The translations under genes were made by a program, and so were the position numbers. A stretch of DNA of 64,000 nucleotides from Aeromicrobium flavum (GTDB lineage: Bacteria; Actinomycetota; Actinomycetes; Propionibacteriales; Nocardioidaceae). The DNA is taken from contig NZ_BJZQ01000002.1 of NCBI RefSeq assembly GCF_007992115.1, forward strand, positions 124,001 to 188,000. The letters run 5' to 3'. Numbering within the stretch: the stretch's first letter is position 1; every line of letters starts with the position of its first letter. A model generated the notes under the pieces. That model worked only from the letters and a program-made list of their open reading frames with translations. It had not been told where the DNA came from and did not search any database. Below are positions 10,160 to 18,709 of the stretch, in pieces.

Positions 10160-10852
10160 TCACTGCGGGCGTTCGGCGCGGTGCACGGCGACGATCCCGC
10201 CGGTCAGATTCTGCCACGTCACCGGTCCCCAGCCCGCCTCGGTCATGCGGATCGCGAGGCCACGCTGGTCGGGCCAGGAGCGGATCGACTCGGCCAGGTA
10301 CACGTACGACTCGGGGTTCGACGAGACCGCGCGCGCGATCGGCGGCAGCGCCCGCATGAGGTAGTTGGAGTACACCGTCTCGAACGGCTTCCACGTCGGC
10401 GTCGAGAACTCGCACACGACGACGCGACCGCCGGGGCGGGTGACGCGCAGCAGCTCGCGCAGGCCCTGGAGCGGGTCGTGGATGTTGCGCAGTCCGAACG
10501 AGATCGTCACGGCGTCGAAGACCCCATCGGCGAAGGGCAGGCGCATGCCGTCGCCGGCGGTGAAGTCCAGGCCGGGGTACTGCTGCTTGCCGACCTCGAG
10601 CATGCCGATGGAGAAGTCGCACGGCACGACGTGGGCGCCGGCCTCGGCGAAGGGGGCGCTGGACGTGCCGGTGCCGGCTGCGAGATCGAGGATCCGCTCG
10701 CCACGCTGGGGAGCGACCGTCTCGACGACGCGCTTGCGCCACTGCCGGTCGCGCCCGAGCGAGAGCACGTCGTTCGTCAGGTCGTACCTCGCCGCCACCG
10801 TGTCGAACATGCGCGCGACGTCACGGGGGTCCTTGTCCAGCCCTGCTCTCAT
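10160..10852 (-). CDS. menG: Demethylmenaquinone methyltransferase
   Basis: Performs the last step of menaquinone synthesis, SAM-dependent C-methylation of demethylmenaquinone. The 230-residue UbiE/MenG-type protein starts [20 protein letters not shown]. It has the family motif [21 protein letters not shown] motif [13 protein letters not shown], and [20 protein letters not shown] followed by [17 protein letters not shown]. It lies just upstream of nuoA on the same strand, with 119 bp between, and back to back with menF. The sequence before the ATG shows no strong TANNNT signal. Confidence 0.95.
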   Translation of the reverse strand: MRAGLDKDPRDVARMFDTVAARYDLTNDVLSLGRDRQWRKRVVETVAPQRGERILDLAAGTGTSSAPFAEAGAHVVPCDFSIGMLEVGKQQYPGLDFTAGDGMRLPFADGVFDAVTISFGLRNIHDPLQGLRELLRVTRPGGRVVVCEFSTPTWKPFETVYSNYLMRALPPIARAVSSNPESYVYLAESIRSWPDQRGLAIRMTEAGWGPVTWQNLTGGIVAVHRAERPQ

Positions 10853-10935
10853 CTGGCCACCTTCTCACGCGGGGCCGACCCCGGCGCAGATCGGGACGCT
10901 TCCGGCGTCCGGGACCGCCCTCACCGTCGCCCGAG

Positions 10936-10941
10936 TAGGCT
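10936..10941 (+). promoter_or_regulatory. Putative -10 hexamer TAGGCT of leaderless menF
   Basis: TAGGCT ends 7 nt before the menF GTG at 10949, placing transcription start on or beside the start codon. No consensus -35 is evident. Confidence 0.45.
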
Positions 10942-10948
10942 CGTGCGG

Positions 10949-12196
10949 GTGAGCACGCTGGCGACCGACGGACGGCCTGAACCGCTCGTGGCCCGGTCCC
11001 GCGAGATCGCCGACCCCGGTGAGTTGCTCACCCTGCTGCCCCCCTCCCCCGATGCCCTGGCGTGGGTGCACGGTGGCGACGGCGTGATCGGCTGGGGCCG
11101 CGCGGCGAGCTTCAACCCCGAGGGCGGCGGCCGGTTCGACGCCGCCGACGCCTGGTGGGCCGACGTCGTCGAGTCCTCCGTGGTGCGCGACGAGGTGGAG
11201 CTGCCCGGCAGCGGCCTGATCTCCTTCGGCAGCTTCACGTTCGCCGACCGGCCCGGCTCGGCGCTCACCGTCCCCGAGGTCGTCGTGGGTCGCCGCGACG
11301 GCCGCAGCTGGGTGACCACGATCGGCCGGTCGCTGGCTCCGGCGCCCGAGCTCGCCGGCTCGCGCCCGGCCGCTCCCCTCGGCACCCGGTTCGCGGACGA
11401 CCCCGACCGGCGCGAGGCGTGGTCGGCCACCGTCGAGCGCGCGGTGCGGCGCATCCAGGCCGGCGACCTCGACAAGGTCGTCCTGGCCCGCTCGGTGGAG
11501 GCCGCGTTCGACGAGCCGCTCGACGTGCGCTCGCCGCTGGCCCGCCTGGCCGACGCCTACCCCAGCTGCTGGACCTTCCACGTCGACGGCTTCTTCGGGT
11601 CGACCCCCGAGATGCTGGTGCGCCTGCAGGGCGGCCTGGTCACGTCGCGCGTGCTGGCCGGCACGATCCGCCGCACCGGCGACGACGCCCGCGACCTGAG
11701 CCTCGCCGCCTCCCTGGCCCGTTCGAGCAAGGACCTCGAGGAGCACGAGTACGCCGTGCGCTCCGTGGCCGACGCGCTCGCGCCGCACTGCACCGGCATG
11801 AACGTGCCCGAGTCGCCGTTCGTCCTGCACCTGCCCAACGTGATGCACCTGGCCACCGACGTCACCGGCGTGCTGCGGGACGACGCCGGCGTCCTGGCGC
11901 TCGTCGCCTCCCTGCACCCGTCGGCCGCCGTGGGCGGCACCCCCACCGCCGAGGCGGTGCGCCTGATCGCCGAGATCGAGGGCCTCGACCGCGGTCGCTA
12001 CGCCGGGCCCGTCGGCTGGATCGGCGCGTCCGGCGACGGCGAGTGGGGCATCGGCCTGCGCTCGGCCCAGGTCGCGCCCGACGGCCGCAGCGCCCGCCTG
12101 TTCGCCGGCTGCGGCATCGTCGCCGACTCCTCCCCCGCCGACGAGCTCGCCGAGGCCGACGCCAAGCTCATCCCCGTCCGCGACGCCCTGGTCTAG
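10949..12196 (+). CDS. menF: Isochorismate synthase
   Basis: Converts chorismate to isochorismate, the entry step to menaquinone or to catecholate siderophores. The 415-residue protein has an N-terminal variable domain and a C-terminal chorismate-binding domain with GDLDKVVLARSVEAAFDEPL, STPEMLVRLQGGLVTSRVLA, AGTIRRTGDDARDLSLAASL and LHPSAAVGGTPTAEAVRLI. The last of these carries catalytic-region residues of the MST enzymes. Beside menG and near menDCEA, a menaquinone role is more likely than siderophore synthesis (entC/dhbC). Start GTG 10949 is supported by the -10-like hexamer; GTG 10943 is also in frame. Confidence 0.92.
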   Translation: MSTLATDGRPEPLVARSREIADPGELLTLLPPSPDALAWVHGGDGVIGWGRAASFNPEGGGRFDAADAWWADVVESSVVRDEVELPGSGLISFGSFTFADRPGSALTVPEVVVGRRDGRSWVTTIGRSLAPAPELAGSRPAAPLGTRFADDPDRREAWSATVERAVRRIQAGDLDKVVLARSVEAAFDEPLDVRSPLARLADAYPSCWTFHVDGFFGSTPEMLVRLQGGLVTSRVLAGTIRRTGDDARDLSLAASLARSSKDLEEHEYAVRSVADALAPHCTGMNVPESPFVLHLPNVMHLATDVTGVLRDDAGVLALVASLHPSAAVGGTPTAEAVRLIAEIEGLDRGRYAGPVGWIGASGDGEWGIGLRSAQVAPDGRSARLFAGCGIVADSSPADELAEADAKLIPVRDALV

Positions 12197-12218
12197 GCAT
12201 CACGTCGGTCCCGGCCGC

Positions 12219-12224
12219 TAGCGT
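12219..12224 (+). promoter_or_regulatory. Putative -10 hexamer TAGCGT, leaderless
   Basis: TAGCGT followed by 6 nt and the ATG at 12231. Same spacing as at menA, menE and other genes in the window. Confidence 0.45.
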
Positions 12225-12230
12225 GCCCGC

Positions 12231-13403
12231 ATGGTCTCGATCGACACGGCGGAGCGACGGCGGCGCCTGGGGGTGCGGCACGCGCTCGCCGCGCCGGTGG
12301 CCACACCGGAGGACGTGACGCGGGCGGTCACGGTGCTGCACAGCACCGACCCGGCGTCGATGGTGCTGTCGGTCCTGGCCCGCATGGCCGAGCCCTCGAT
12401 CGCCGAGGTCGAGCGGGCGCTGTACGACGACCGCTCGCTGGTGCGCATCCTCGCGATGCGCCGCACCGTGTTCGCCGTGCCCGCGGCCGACCGGGGCGCC
12501 TACCTGGCCTCCACCCGACAGTCCGTGGCCGAGTCCGAGTACCGCAAGCTGCGCGCGATGGTCGCCGCGACCGAGGTCGAGGACCCCGACGCGTGGCTGG
12601 CGCAGGCGCACGCGGCCGCGCTCGCCGCGTTCGAGCGACTCGACGTCTTCCGCAGCGCCGACCTGGCGGCCGCCGATCCCCTGCTGGCCACCCGGATCGA
12701 GATCGGCGCCGGCAAGAAGTACGCCACGCACCAGTCGATCGCCAGCCGGCTGCTCACCGTGATGTCGGCCGAGGGCCACGTCGTGCGGGCTCGCCCCGCC
12801 GGGACCTGGGCCTCCACCCAGTTCCGGTGGACGTCGATGCGGAAGTGGCTGCCCGAGCCCGCCGATGTACCCGACCCCGCGACGGCGCGCGCCATCGTCG
12901 CGAGCCGCTGGCTCGCCCGCTTCGGACCGGCCCGCCCCGAGGACCTGCAGTGGTGGACGGGCTGGACCAAGGGCCACACGACCGCCGCGCTCGCCTCGAT
13001 CGACACGACGGAGGTCGCGGTCGACGACGGCGTGGGCGTCGTGCTGGCCGACGACACCGAGCCGACCGCCGATCCGGGCCCGTGGGTGGCGCTGCTGCCG
13101 GCGCTCGACCCCACGACGATGGGGTGGAAGCACCGGTCCTGGTACCTCGGCCCGCACGCGGAGCAGCTCTTCGACGTCAACGGCAACGCCGGCCCCACGG
13201 TGTGGAAGGACGGCGAGATCGTCGGCGGCTGGGCGATCCGCGACGACGGCACCGTCGCGGTGCGGCTGCTCACCGACGTGGGCGCCGAGGCGAGGGTGGC
13301 GATCGACGCGCGTGCCGCGGCGCTGCACGAGACGCTCGCCGGCACCGTGGTGAAGGCGCGGGCCCGGGGCTGGACCCCGGTCGAGCGCGACCTACGCGGC
13401 TGA
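12231..13403 (+). CDS. Winged-helix DNA-binding domain protein (HTH_42/AlkZ-like family)
   Basis: A 390-residue protein resembling the HTH_42 family, which includes YcaQ/AlkZ-type DNA glycosylases and related actinobacterial proteins of unknown substrate. It begins MVSIDTAERRRRLGVRHALA. Family-like stretches are VLHSTDPASMVLSVLARM, MRRTVFAVPAADRGAYLA, WTSMRKWLPEPADVPDP and MGWKHRSWYLGPH. No membrane segment or signal peptide is present. I could not confirm the QxQ catalytic motif of AlkZ, so glycosylase activity is only possible. Its 3' end overlaps the convergent SGNH gene by 12 bp. Confidence 0.75.
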   Translation: MVSIDTAERRRRLGVRHALAAPVATPEDVTRAVTVLHSTDPASMVLSVLARMAEPSIAEVERALYDDRSLVRILAMRRTVFAVPAADRGAYLASTRQSVAESEYRKLRAMVAATEVEDPDAWLAQAHAAALAAFERLDVFRSADLAAADPLLATRIEIGAGKKYATHQSIASRLLTVMSAEGHVVRARPAGTWASTQFRWTSMRKWLPEPADVPDPATARAIVASRWLARFGPARPEDLQWWTGWTKGHTTAALASIDTTEVAVDDGVGVVLADDTEPTADPGPWVALLPALDPTTMGWKHRSWYLGPHAEQLFDVNGNAGPTVWKDGEIVGGWAIRDDGTVAVRLLTDVGAEARVAIDARAAALHETLAGTVVKARARGWTPVERDLRG

Positions 13404-14177
13404 GCCGCGCACCTGCGCCACGGGCGTCAGCTCGGCGAAGCGGGGCGACATCCCGTCGCCGCTCGACCGGCCCGTGACGCGTCGCTTGATCCACGGACCG
13501 AGGTACTGGATCGCCCACTGCACGTTGGCCCTGACCCGGTCCAGCAGGGTGAGCGGAGCCGGGTCGGCCAGCACGAGCGGCGCGAGGTCGTGCTGCACGC
13601 CGAGCGCGTCGAGGACGGCGATCGCCATCCGCTGATGGCCCGCGGCCGACATGTGCATCCGGTCGGTGTCCCACAGCCGCTCGTCGCGGTAGTCGGTGAG
13701 GTGCCAGTAGTCGACCACGGTGGCGCCGTGGCGCTCGGCGATCTCGCGCACGGCGGCGCAGTAGCGCTCGAACCGGTGCCGCACGGGGGCGTAGATGCGG
13801 GTGTCGCCGGGGTCGGCCGAGGTGAAGACCACGACGTGGGCACCCGACGCCGCGAGTCGCCCGACGGCGCGGTCGTACGTGGCCAGCAGCGCCTCGAGGT
13901 CGACCTTTGGTCGCATGATGTCGTTGGCGCCGGCGTAGATCGTCACGAGGTCGGGCGCGAGCGCGAGCGCCGGCTCGATCTGCTCGGCCACGATCGGCTC
14001 GAGCTTGCGGCCGCGGATCGCGAGGTTCGCGTAGAGCAGCCCGCCGCCCTGGGCCCGGTCGAGCGCCGCGGCGAACCGGTCGGCCCAGCCGCGCACTCCG
14101 TTCGGCAGGGCGGGATCGGGGTCACCGACGCCCTCGGTGAACGAGTCGCCGAGGGCCACGTAGCGCGAAAAAGTCAC
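13392..14177 (-). CDS. SGNH/GDSL-type hydrolase
   Basis: A probable esterase or lipase of the GDSL family, 261 residues, without signal peptide or membrane segment, so likely cytoplasmic. Block I YVALGDSFTEGVGDPDP holds the nucleophilic Ser, GANDIMR is block III, and TDRMHMSAAGHQRMA supplies the Asp/His of block V. Three possible GTG starts are close together; GTG 14177 is chosen because a TAATCT hexamer lies 6 nt upstream of it. Substrate unknown. Tail-to-tail overlap of 12 bp with the winged-helix gene means each stop codon lies inside the other gene. Confidence 0.85.
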   Translation of the reverse strand: MTFSRYVALGDSFTEGVGDPDPALPNGVRGWADRFAAALDRAQGGGLLYANLAIRGRKLEPIVAEQIEPALALAPDLVTIYAGANDIMRPKVDLEALLATYDRAVGRLAASGAHVVVFTSADPGDTRIYAPVRHRFERYCAAVREIAERHGATVVDYWHLTDYRDERLWDTDRMHMSAAGHQRMAIAVLDALGVQHDLAPLVLADPAPLTLLDRVRANVQWAIQYLGPWIKRRVTGRSSGDGMSPRFAELTPVAQVRGSAA

Positions 14178-14183
14178 CACCTG

Positions 14184-14189
14184 AGATTA
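14184..14189 (-). promoter_or_regulatory. Putative -10 hexamer TAATCT, leaderless SGNH hydrolase
   Basis: On the minus strand TAATCT is followed by CAGGTG and then GTG at 14177, a 6-nt gap. Confidence 0.4.
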
Positions 14190-14265
14190 CGCGCCGTCTC
14201 AAGTCCGTCAGGTCCCGCTCTCCACCGTCATGGGAGCGACGCTCCCTCCGAGATTGGAGAACGAC

Positions 14266-15486
14266 ATGACCCCCCTCGCACGTACCTCCTCCCGAACGCT
14301 CGCGCTCGGGACCACCGGCGCCCTGGTCGCCGGCCTGATCGCCGCGGCGGCGCCGGCTCACGCCGCGGTCAACGTCGACGTACCGCCCACCAAGACCATC
14401 AGCGGCGAGCTGAGCGGCCCCATCGGCATCGAGGACGACGCGGCAGGGAACATCTACCTGGCCTCGCAGCTCAACAACGCGATCGTCGTCCACCGCAAGA
14501 ACGCCTCGGGCGCCTCGGCGCCCCTGCGTCGCATCAGCGGCCCCGCGACCCAGCTCAGCTTCCCGCGCGACGTGGCGTTCGACACGAACCGCTTTCTCTA
14601 CGTCGCGAACGGCAACGGGCTCGTCCTGGTGTTCCCCCCGAACGCCAACGGCAACGTCGCCCCGATCAGGACCTTCGGGACGGGAGCGGGCACGTCCTAC
14701 GCGATCGACATCGCCGGCGGTGAGATCTACGTCCGCAAGGCCACCAGCTACCACGTCTACTCGCCCGCGGCCGCCGGCAGTCCGGCGCCGACCGAGCGCA
14801 CGGTCAGCGGCCTGGGGTTCGGGCAGGCCCTCAAGGTGTTCGGCACCAAGGTGTGGGTGCCCAGCGGCACGCAGCTGCGGGCGTACTCGCGTTCGGCGGA
14901 CGGCGCCGCGACCCCGATCCAGGCGGTCAACAACGCCCTGCCGGCCGCGGAGATCAACGGCGTCGACGCGGACCCGTCCGGCCGCGTCTTCGTGTCCGCG
15001 TTCAACGGCACCGTGCGCGTCTTCTCGCCGAGCGCCGACGGCAACGACGGTCCGCTGAAGGTGCTCGGTGGTCCTGCGAGCGGGCTGAACTCCTCGACCG
15101 GCATCGAGGTGCTCAGTGGTGGGGCGATCGCCGTCGCGAACTACTTCGACAGCCGGTACTCGGTGTTCCCGGACCTGTTCAAGAAGCCGGCCACCAAGCC
15201 CGGGAAGGTGCGGGCCCTGAAGGTCGGCGGCAAGCAGAAGTCCAAGGTCCGCAAGGTCAGCTGGAAGGCGCCGGCGTCGAACGGCGGGGCGAAGATCACC
15301 TCGTACCGGATCGTCGTGAAGAAGGGCAGCAAGGTGCTCGTCAAGCGCACCGTGAGCGGCTCCAAGCGCGCGCTGGTCGTCAAGCGGTCGAAGCTGCGCA
15401 ACGGCGTCAACACCGTCTACGTCCACGCGAAGAACAGCAAGGGCTACGGCAAGGTGGCGAAGAAGAGCTTCCGCGTCCGGAAGTGA
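14266..15486 (+). CDS. Secreted beta-propeller protein with C-terminal FN3-like domain
   Basis: A 406-residue exported protein of unknown function. Residues 1-33 are a signal peptide (LALGTTGALVAGLIAAAAPAHA, cleavage near AHA). Residues about 40-310 contain NHL/YVTN-like repeats, for example PIGIEDDAAGNIYLASQLNN and PRDVAFDTNRFLYVANGNG, suggesting a five- or six-bladed propeller. The last 90 residues form a fibronectin-III-like, lysine- and serine-rich domain (KPGKVRALKVGGKQKSKVRK). GGAG at 14256-14259 supports ATG 14266. It is a single gene closed by a strong terminator; a role in binding cell-envelope or extracellular polymer is an inference. Confidence 0.8.
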   Translation: MTPLARTSSRTLALGTTGALVAGLIAAAAPAHAAVNVDVPPTKTISGELSGPIGIEDDAAGNIYLASQLNNAIVVHRKNASGASAPLRRISGPATQLSFPRDVAFDTNRFLYVANGNGLVLVFPPNANGNVAPIRTFGTGAGTSYAIDIAGGEIYVRKATSYHVYSPAAAGSPAPTERTVSGLGFGQALKVFGTKVWVPSGTQLRAYSRSADGAATPIQAVNNALPAAEINGVDADPSGRVFVSAFNGTVRVFSPSADGNDGPLKVLGGPASGLNSSTGIEVLSGGAIAVANYFDSRYSVFPDLFKKPATKPGKVRALKVGGKQKSKVRKVSWKAPASNGGAKITSYRIVVKKGSKVLVKRTVSGSKRALVVKRSKLRNGVNTVYVHAKNSKGYGKVAKKSFRVRK

Positions 15487-15498
15487 GCCTCGCCCCAT

Positions 15499-15540
15499 GA
15501 CGAGGCGCCCCGGGTCCGCAGGGACCCGGGGCGCCTCGTC
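15499..15540. terminator. Strong bidirectional hairpin terminator
   Basis: A perfect 19-bp stem (15499-15517 with 15522-15540) closes a 4-nt loop GCAG between two convergent genes. No T-run follows, as usual for high-GC intrinsic terminators. Confidence 0.88.
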
Positions 15541-15545
15541 GTCGC

Positions 15546-17075
15546 TCAGGGCTTCTTGGGCAGCGTGCTGGCACCGCCGTGGAGCACCGTGAGCAGCTGG
15601 GCGAAGCGGTTGGTGGTCTTCTCGTCCCGGGCCAGCGACTGCAGCATCATGATCGGCTTCATCTTCTGCCGCGTGATGGCCTTGGGGTACGTGAACTCGC
15701 GCAGTCCGTCGGGGCCGTGGATGCGGCCGAAGCCCGAGTCGCCGACCCCGCCGAACGGCAGCCCCGGCACGGCGGCGAACGCGATCACCGAGTTGACCGA
15801 GGTCATGCCCGAGCGGATCCGCGACGCGACGTCCATCGCGCGCTTCTTGCCGAACACCGCACCGGCCAGGCCGTACTTCGTGGCGTTGGTCAGCTCGACG
15901 GCCTCGTCCATGTCCTTGACCGGGTTGACCACCAGGGTCGGCCCGAAGGTCTCCTCCGTGACGGCCAGCGAGTCCTCGGGGACGTGGGTGAGGATCGTCG
16001 GCTGGACGTAGCGGTCGCCGACGGCGTCCGCGCCGCCGAGCACGGCCGTGCCGCCCTTCGCGATCGCGTCCTCGATGTGGCTGCGGATCACGTCGAGCTG
16101 CTTGGGCATCGTGGCGGGCCCGTAGACGCCGCCGTCGTCGTAGCCCGGGCGCAGCCCCTCGGCCTGCTTCAGCAGCTCGGACATGAACGGGTCGAAGACG
16201 CGCTCGTGCACGTACACGCGCTCGGTGCCGATGCAGGTCTGGCCCGCGTTGGACATGCCGCACCACAGGGCGGCCTCGGCGGCGGCCCGCAGGTCGGCAT
16301 CCTCGTCGACGATCAGCGAGTCCTTGCCGCCGGCCTCGATGACCACCGGGGTGAGGTTCTCGGCGCAGGCGGCCATGACCTTCTTGCCGGTGGCCGAGGA
16401 GCCGGTGAACGCGATCTTGTCGACGTCCGCGGTGCACAGGTGGTTGCCGGTCTCGCCCAGGCCCGTGACGAGGTTCAGGACGGGACGGCCGTGCACGACC
16501 TCGGTGAACGTGTCGACGAGGAAGCGGCCGACGCCGGGGGTGTACTCGCTGGGCTTGAAGACCACCGTGTTGCCGGCGGCGAGCGCGTAGGCCAGCGAGC
16601 CCATGGGTGTGAAGACCGGGTAGTTCCACGGTCCGATGACGCCGACGACGCCGAGCGGGTGGTACTCGACCGACGCCGCCTGGTTGGACATCAGCAGGCC
16701 CGAGCTCACCTTCTGGCGGCCCAGGACCTTCGGCGCGTGCTTGGCGGCCCAGGCGATGTGATCGATCGCCAGGCCGGCCTCGAGGACCGCGTCGCCGTGC
16801 GGCTTGCCGCCCTCGCGGTGGACCTGGTCGGCCAGCTGGTTCAGCCGACGGGTCAGGACGCTGCGCCACTGCAGGAGGTACTCCTTGCGACCGTCGAAGC
16901 CGAGCTCCTGCCACCAGGCCGAGGCCTCGCGGGCAGCGGCGACGGCGGCGTCGACCTCGGCGCGACCGTCGATCGGGTGGGTGCCGACGACATCGCCGGT
17001 GGCGGGGTTGAACGAGTCGAACGTGGGCTGAGGGGCGCCGGACGCGGCGACGTCGGGCTCGATGGTGGCGGTCAT
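15546..17075 (-). CDS. Aldehyde dehydrogenase family protein
   Basis: NAD(P)+-dependent oxidation of an aldehyde to the acid. The 509-residue protein has the ALDH fold: PLGVVGVIGPWNYPVFTPMG (cofactor region), FTGSSATGKKVM, the general-base glutamate in VIEAGGKDSLIV and the catalytic cysteine in SNAGQTCIGTERVYV. EETFGPTLVVNPV is the C-terminal signature. The 3' end abuts the 15499-15540 terminator. It lies 1 bp after the GMC oxidoreductase stop, so the two are coupled: the GMC enzyme probably makes the aldehyde this enzyme consumes. The substrate cannot be read from sequence. Confidence 0.9.
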   Translation of the reverse strand: MTATIEPDVAASGAPQPTFDSFNPATGDVVGTHPIDGRAEVDAAVAAAREASAWWQELGFDGRKEYLLQWRSVLTRRLNQLADQVHREGGKPHGDAVLEAGLAIDHIAWAAKHAPKVLGRQKVSSGLLMSNQAASVEYHPLGVVGVIGPWNYPVFTPMGSLAYALAAGNTVVFKPSEYTPGVGRFLVDTFTEVVHGRPVLNLVTGLGETGNHLCTADVDKIAFTGSSATGKKVMAACAENLTPVVIEAGGKDSLIVDEDADLRAAAEAALWCGMSNAGQTCIGTERVYVHERVFDPFMSELLKQAEGLRPGYDDGGVYGPATMPKQLDVIRSHIEDAIAKGGTAVLGGADAVGDRYVQPTILTHVPEDSLAVTEETFGPTLVVNPVKDMDEAVELTNATKYGLAGAVFGKKRAMDVASRIRSGMTSVNSVIAFAAVPGLPFGGVGDSGFGRIHGPDGLREFTYPKAITRQKMKPIMMLQSLARDEKTTNRFAQLLTVLHGGASTLPKKP

Positions 17076-17076
17076 G

Positions 17077-18663
17077 TCAGGCTCCTCGGATGAGATCGGC
17101 GACCTTCTCGGCGATCATGATGGTGGGCGCGTTGGTGTTGCCCCGCGGGACCCGCGGCATCACGGACGCGTCGACGACGCGCAGTCCCTCGACGCCGTGG
17201 ACCCGACACTGCGGATCGACGACGCTTCCCTCGACCGTACCCATCGCACACGTGGACGTCGGGTGGTAGAGCGTCTGGCCGAGGCGGCCGACGACGTCGA
17301 TGATCTGGTCGTCGGTGGGGTTGCGGACGCTCGGCTCCCACGGCTCGTCGAGGAACCGCGCCATCGGCCCCTGCCAGACGATCTCGAGCATCCGCCGGTA
17401 GCCGGCGAGCATGGCGTCGAGGTCGGCCCGGTCGTCGAAGTAGGCCGGGTCGATCTCCGGGTGCCAGCGCGGGTCGGCCGAGCGCAGGCGGATCGCCCCG
17501 CGGCTCTGCACGTTGACGAGGGTGGGGGCCACGGTGACCGCGTGGCGCACGGGCTCGTGCATGCCGTTGTCGTAGAAGCCGGTCGGCACCACATGGATCT
17601 GGATGTCGGGCAGGGCCAGGCCGTCACGCGAGGTGTAGAACGCGCCGCCCTCGCCGATGTTCGAGACCAGCGGACCGGTGCGGGTGGCCTTCCAGCGCAG
17701 CAGGTTGCCGACGGTGATCGCCTCGGCGAGGTCGGTGGTGTCGCGCGTGTAGATCAAGGTGCCGGCGACGGGATGGTCCTGCAGGTTCTGGCCGACGCCG
17801 GGCGAGTCGACGACCACCTCGATGCCGTGCTCGCGCAGGTGCGCGCCCGGCCCGATGCCCGAGAGCATGAGCAGCTGCGGGCTGTTGATCGCGCCCGCGG
17901 ACACGATGACCTCGGCGTTCGCCCGGACGACGTGCTCGAGCCCGTCCTCGGTGCTGCGGTAGGCCACGCCGGTGGCGCGCGTGCCCTCGAGCACGATGCG
18001 CGAGGCTAGCGCGCCGGTGCGCACCGTGAGGTTGGGTCGCTGCATCGCCGGGCGGATGTAGGCGTCGGCGACTGACCAGCGCGCACCGCGGCGGTTGGTG
18101 ACCTGGTAGACGCCGGCGCCCTCCTGCTCGGCGCCGTTGAAGTCGTCGTTGCGCTTGACCCCGCTCGCCACGGCGGACTCGACGAACGCCTCGGTCAGCT
18201 CGTGCGTGAAGCGGCGGTCCTCGACCACGAGGGGGCCGTCGGTGCCGTGGTACGGGCCGGAGTGGCGCTGGTTGGCCTCGGACTTCACGAAGTACGGCAG
18301 GACGTCGTCGTAGCCCCAGCCCTGCGCCCCGTACGCGTCGCGCCACTCGTCGTAGTCGGCGGCGTTGCCGCGGATGTAGATCATCGCGTTCATCGACGAG
18401 CAGCCGCCGAGGGCCTTCATCCGCGGCCAGTGCGCGCGGCGGCCGGCGAGGTGCTTCTGCGGGCTGGTCTCGTAGTTCCAGTCCCAGCGGGTCTTGAACA
18501 GGGTGCTGAACCCGGCGGGGACCTTGATCATGTCGTCGTCGTCCGACGGGCCCGCCTCCAGCAGCAGGACGCTGCGGTCGCGGTCCTCGGTCAGGCGGGC
18601 GGCGAGCACGCCGCCGGCACTGCCTGAGCCGATGATGATGTAGTCGAACGCCTCGTGGGCCAT
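17077..18663 (-). CDS. GMC-family FAD oxidoreductase (alcohol/choline dehydrogenase-like)
   Basis: A 528-residue glucose-methanol-choline oxidoreductase that oxidises an alcohol. The N-terminal FAD fold is DYIIIGSGSAGGVLAARLTE, followed by GMC signature 1 (MKALGGCSSMNAMIYIRGN) and signature 2 (GAINSPQLLMLSGIGPG). Catalytic His lies in LYHPTSTCAMGT and the second active-site residue in PRGNTNAPTIMIAEK. ATG 18663 has GGCAGGAG a few bases upstream; GTG 18669 is a minor alternative. Paired with an aldehyde dehydrogenase, it resembles modules oxidising alcohols, polyethers or sterols; the exact substrate is unknown. Confidence 0.88.
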   Translation of the reverse strand: MAHEAFDYIIIGSGSAGGVLAARLTEDRDRSVLLLEAGPSDDDDMIKVPAGFSTLFKTRWDWNYETSPQKHLAGRRAHWPRMKALGGCSSMNAMIYIRGNAADYDEWRDAYGAQGWGYDDVLPYFVKSEANQRHSGPYHGTDGPLVVEDRRFTHELTEAFVESAVASGVKRNDDFNGAEQEGAGVYQVTNRRGARWSVADAYIRPAMQRPNLTVRTGALASRIVLEGTRATGVAYRSTEDGLEHVVRANAEVIVSAGAINSPQLLMLSGIGPGAHLREHGIEVVVDSPGVGQNLQDHPVAGTLIYTRDTTDLAEAITVGNLLRWKATRTGPLVSNIGEGGAFYTSRDGLALPDIQIHVVPTGFYDNGMHEPVRHAVTVAPTLVNVQSRGAIRLRSADPRWHPEIDPAYFDDRADLDAMLAGYRRMLEIVWQGPMARFLDEPWEPSVRNPTDDQIIDVVGRLGQTLYHPTSTCAMGTVEGSVVDPQCRVHGVEGLRVVDASVMPRVPRGNTNAPTIMIAEKVADLIRGA

Positions 18664-18709
18664 GTCCACTCCTGCCTCAGCGCAACCCGGTGTGACGCTG
18701 GCCACAAAC

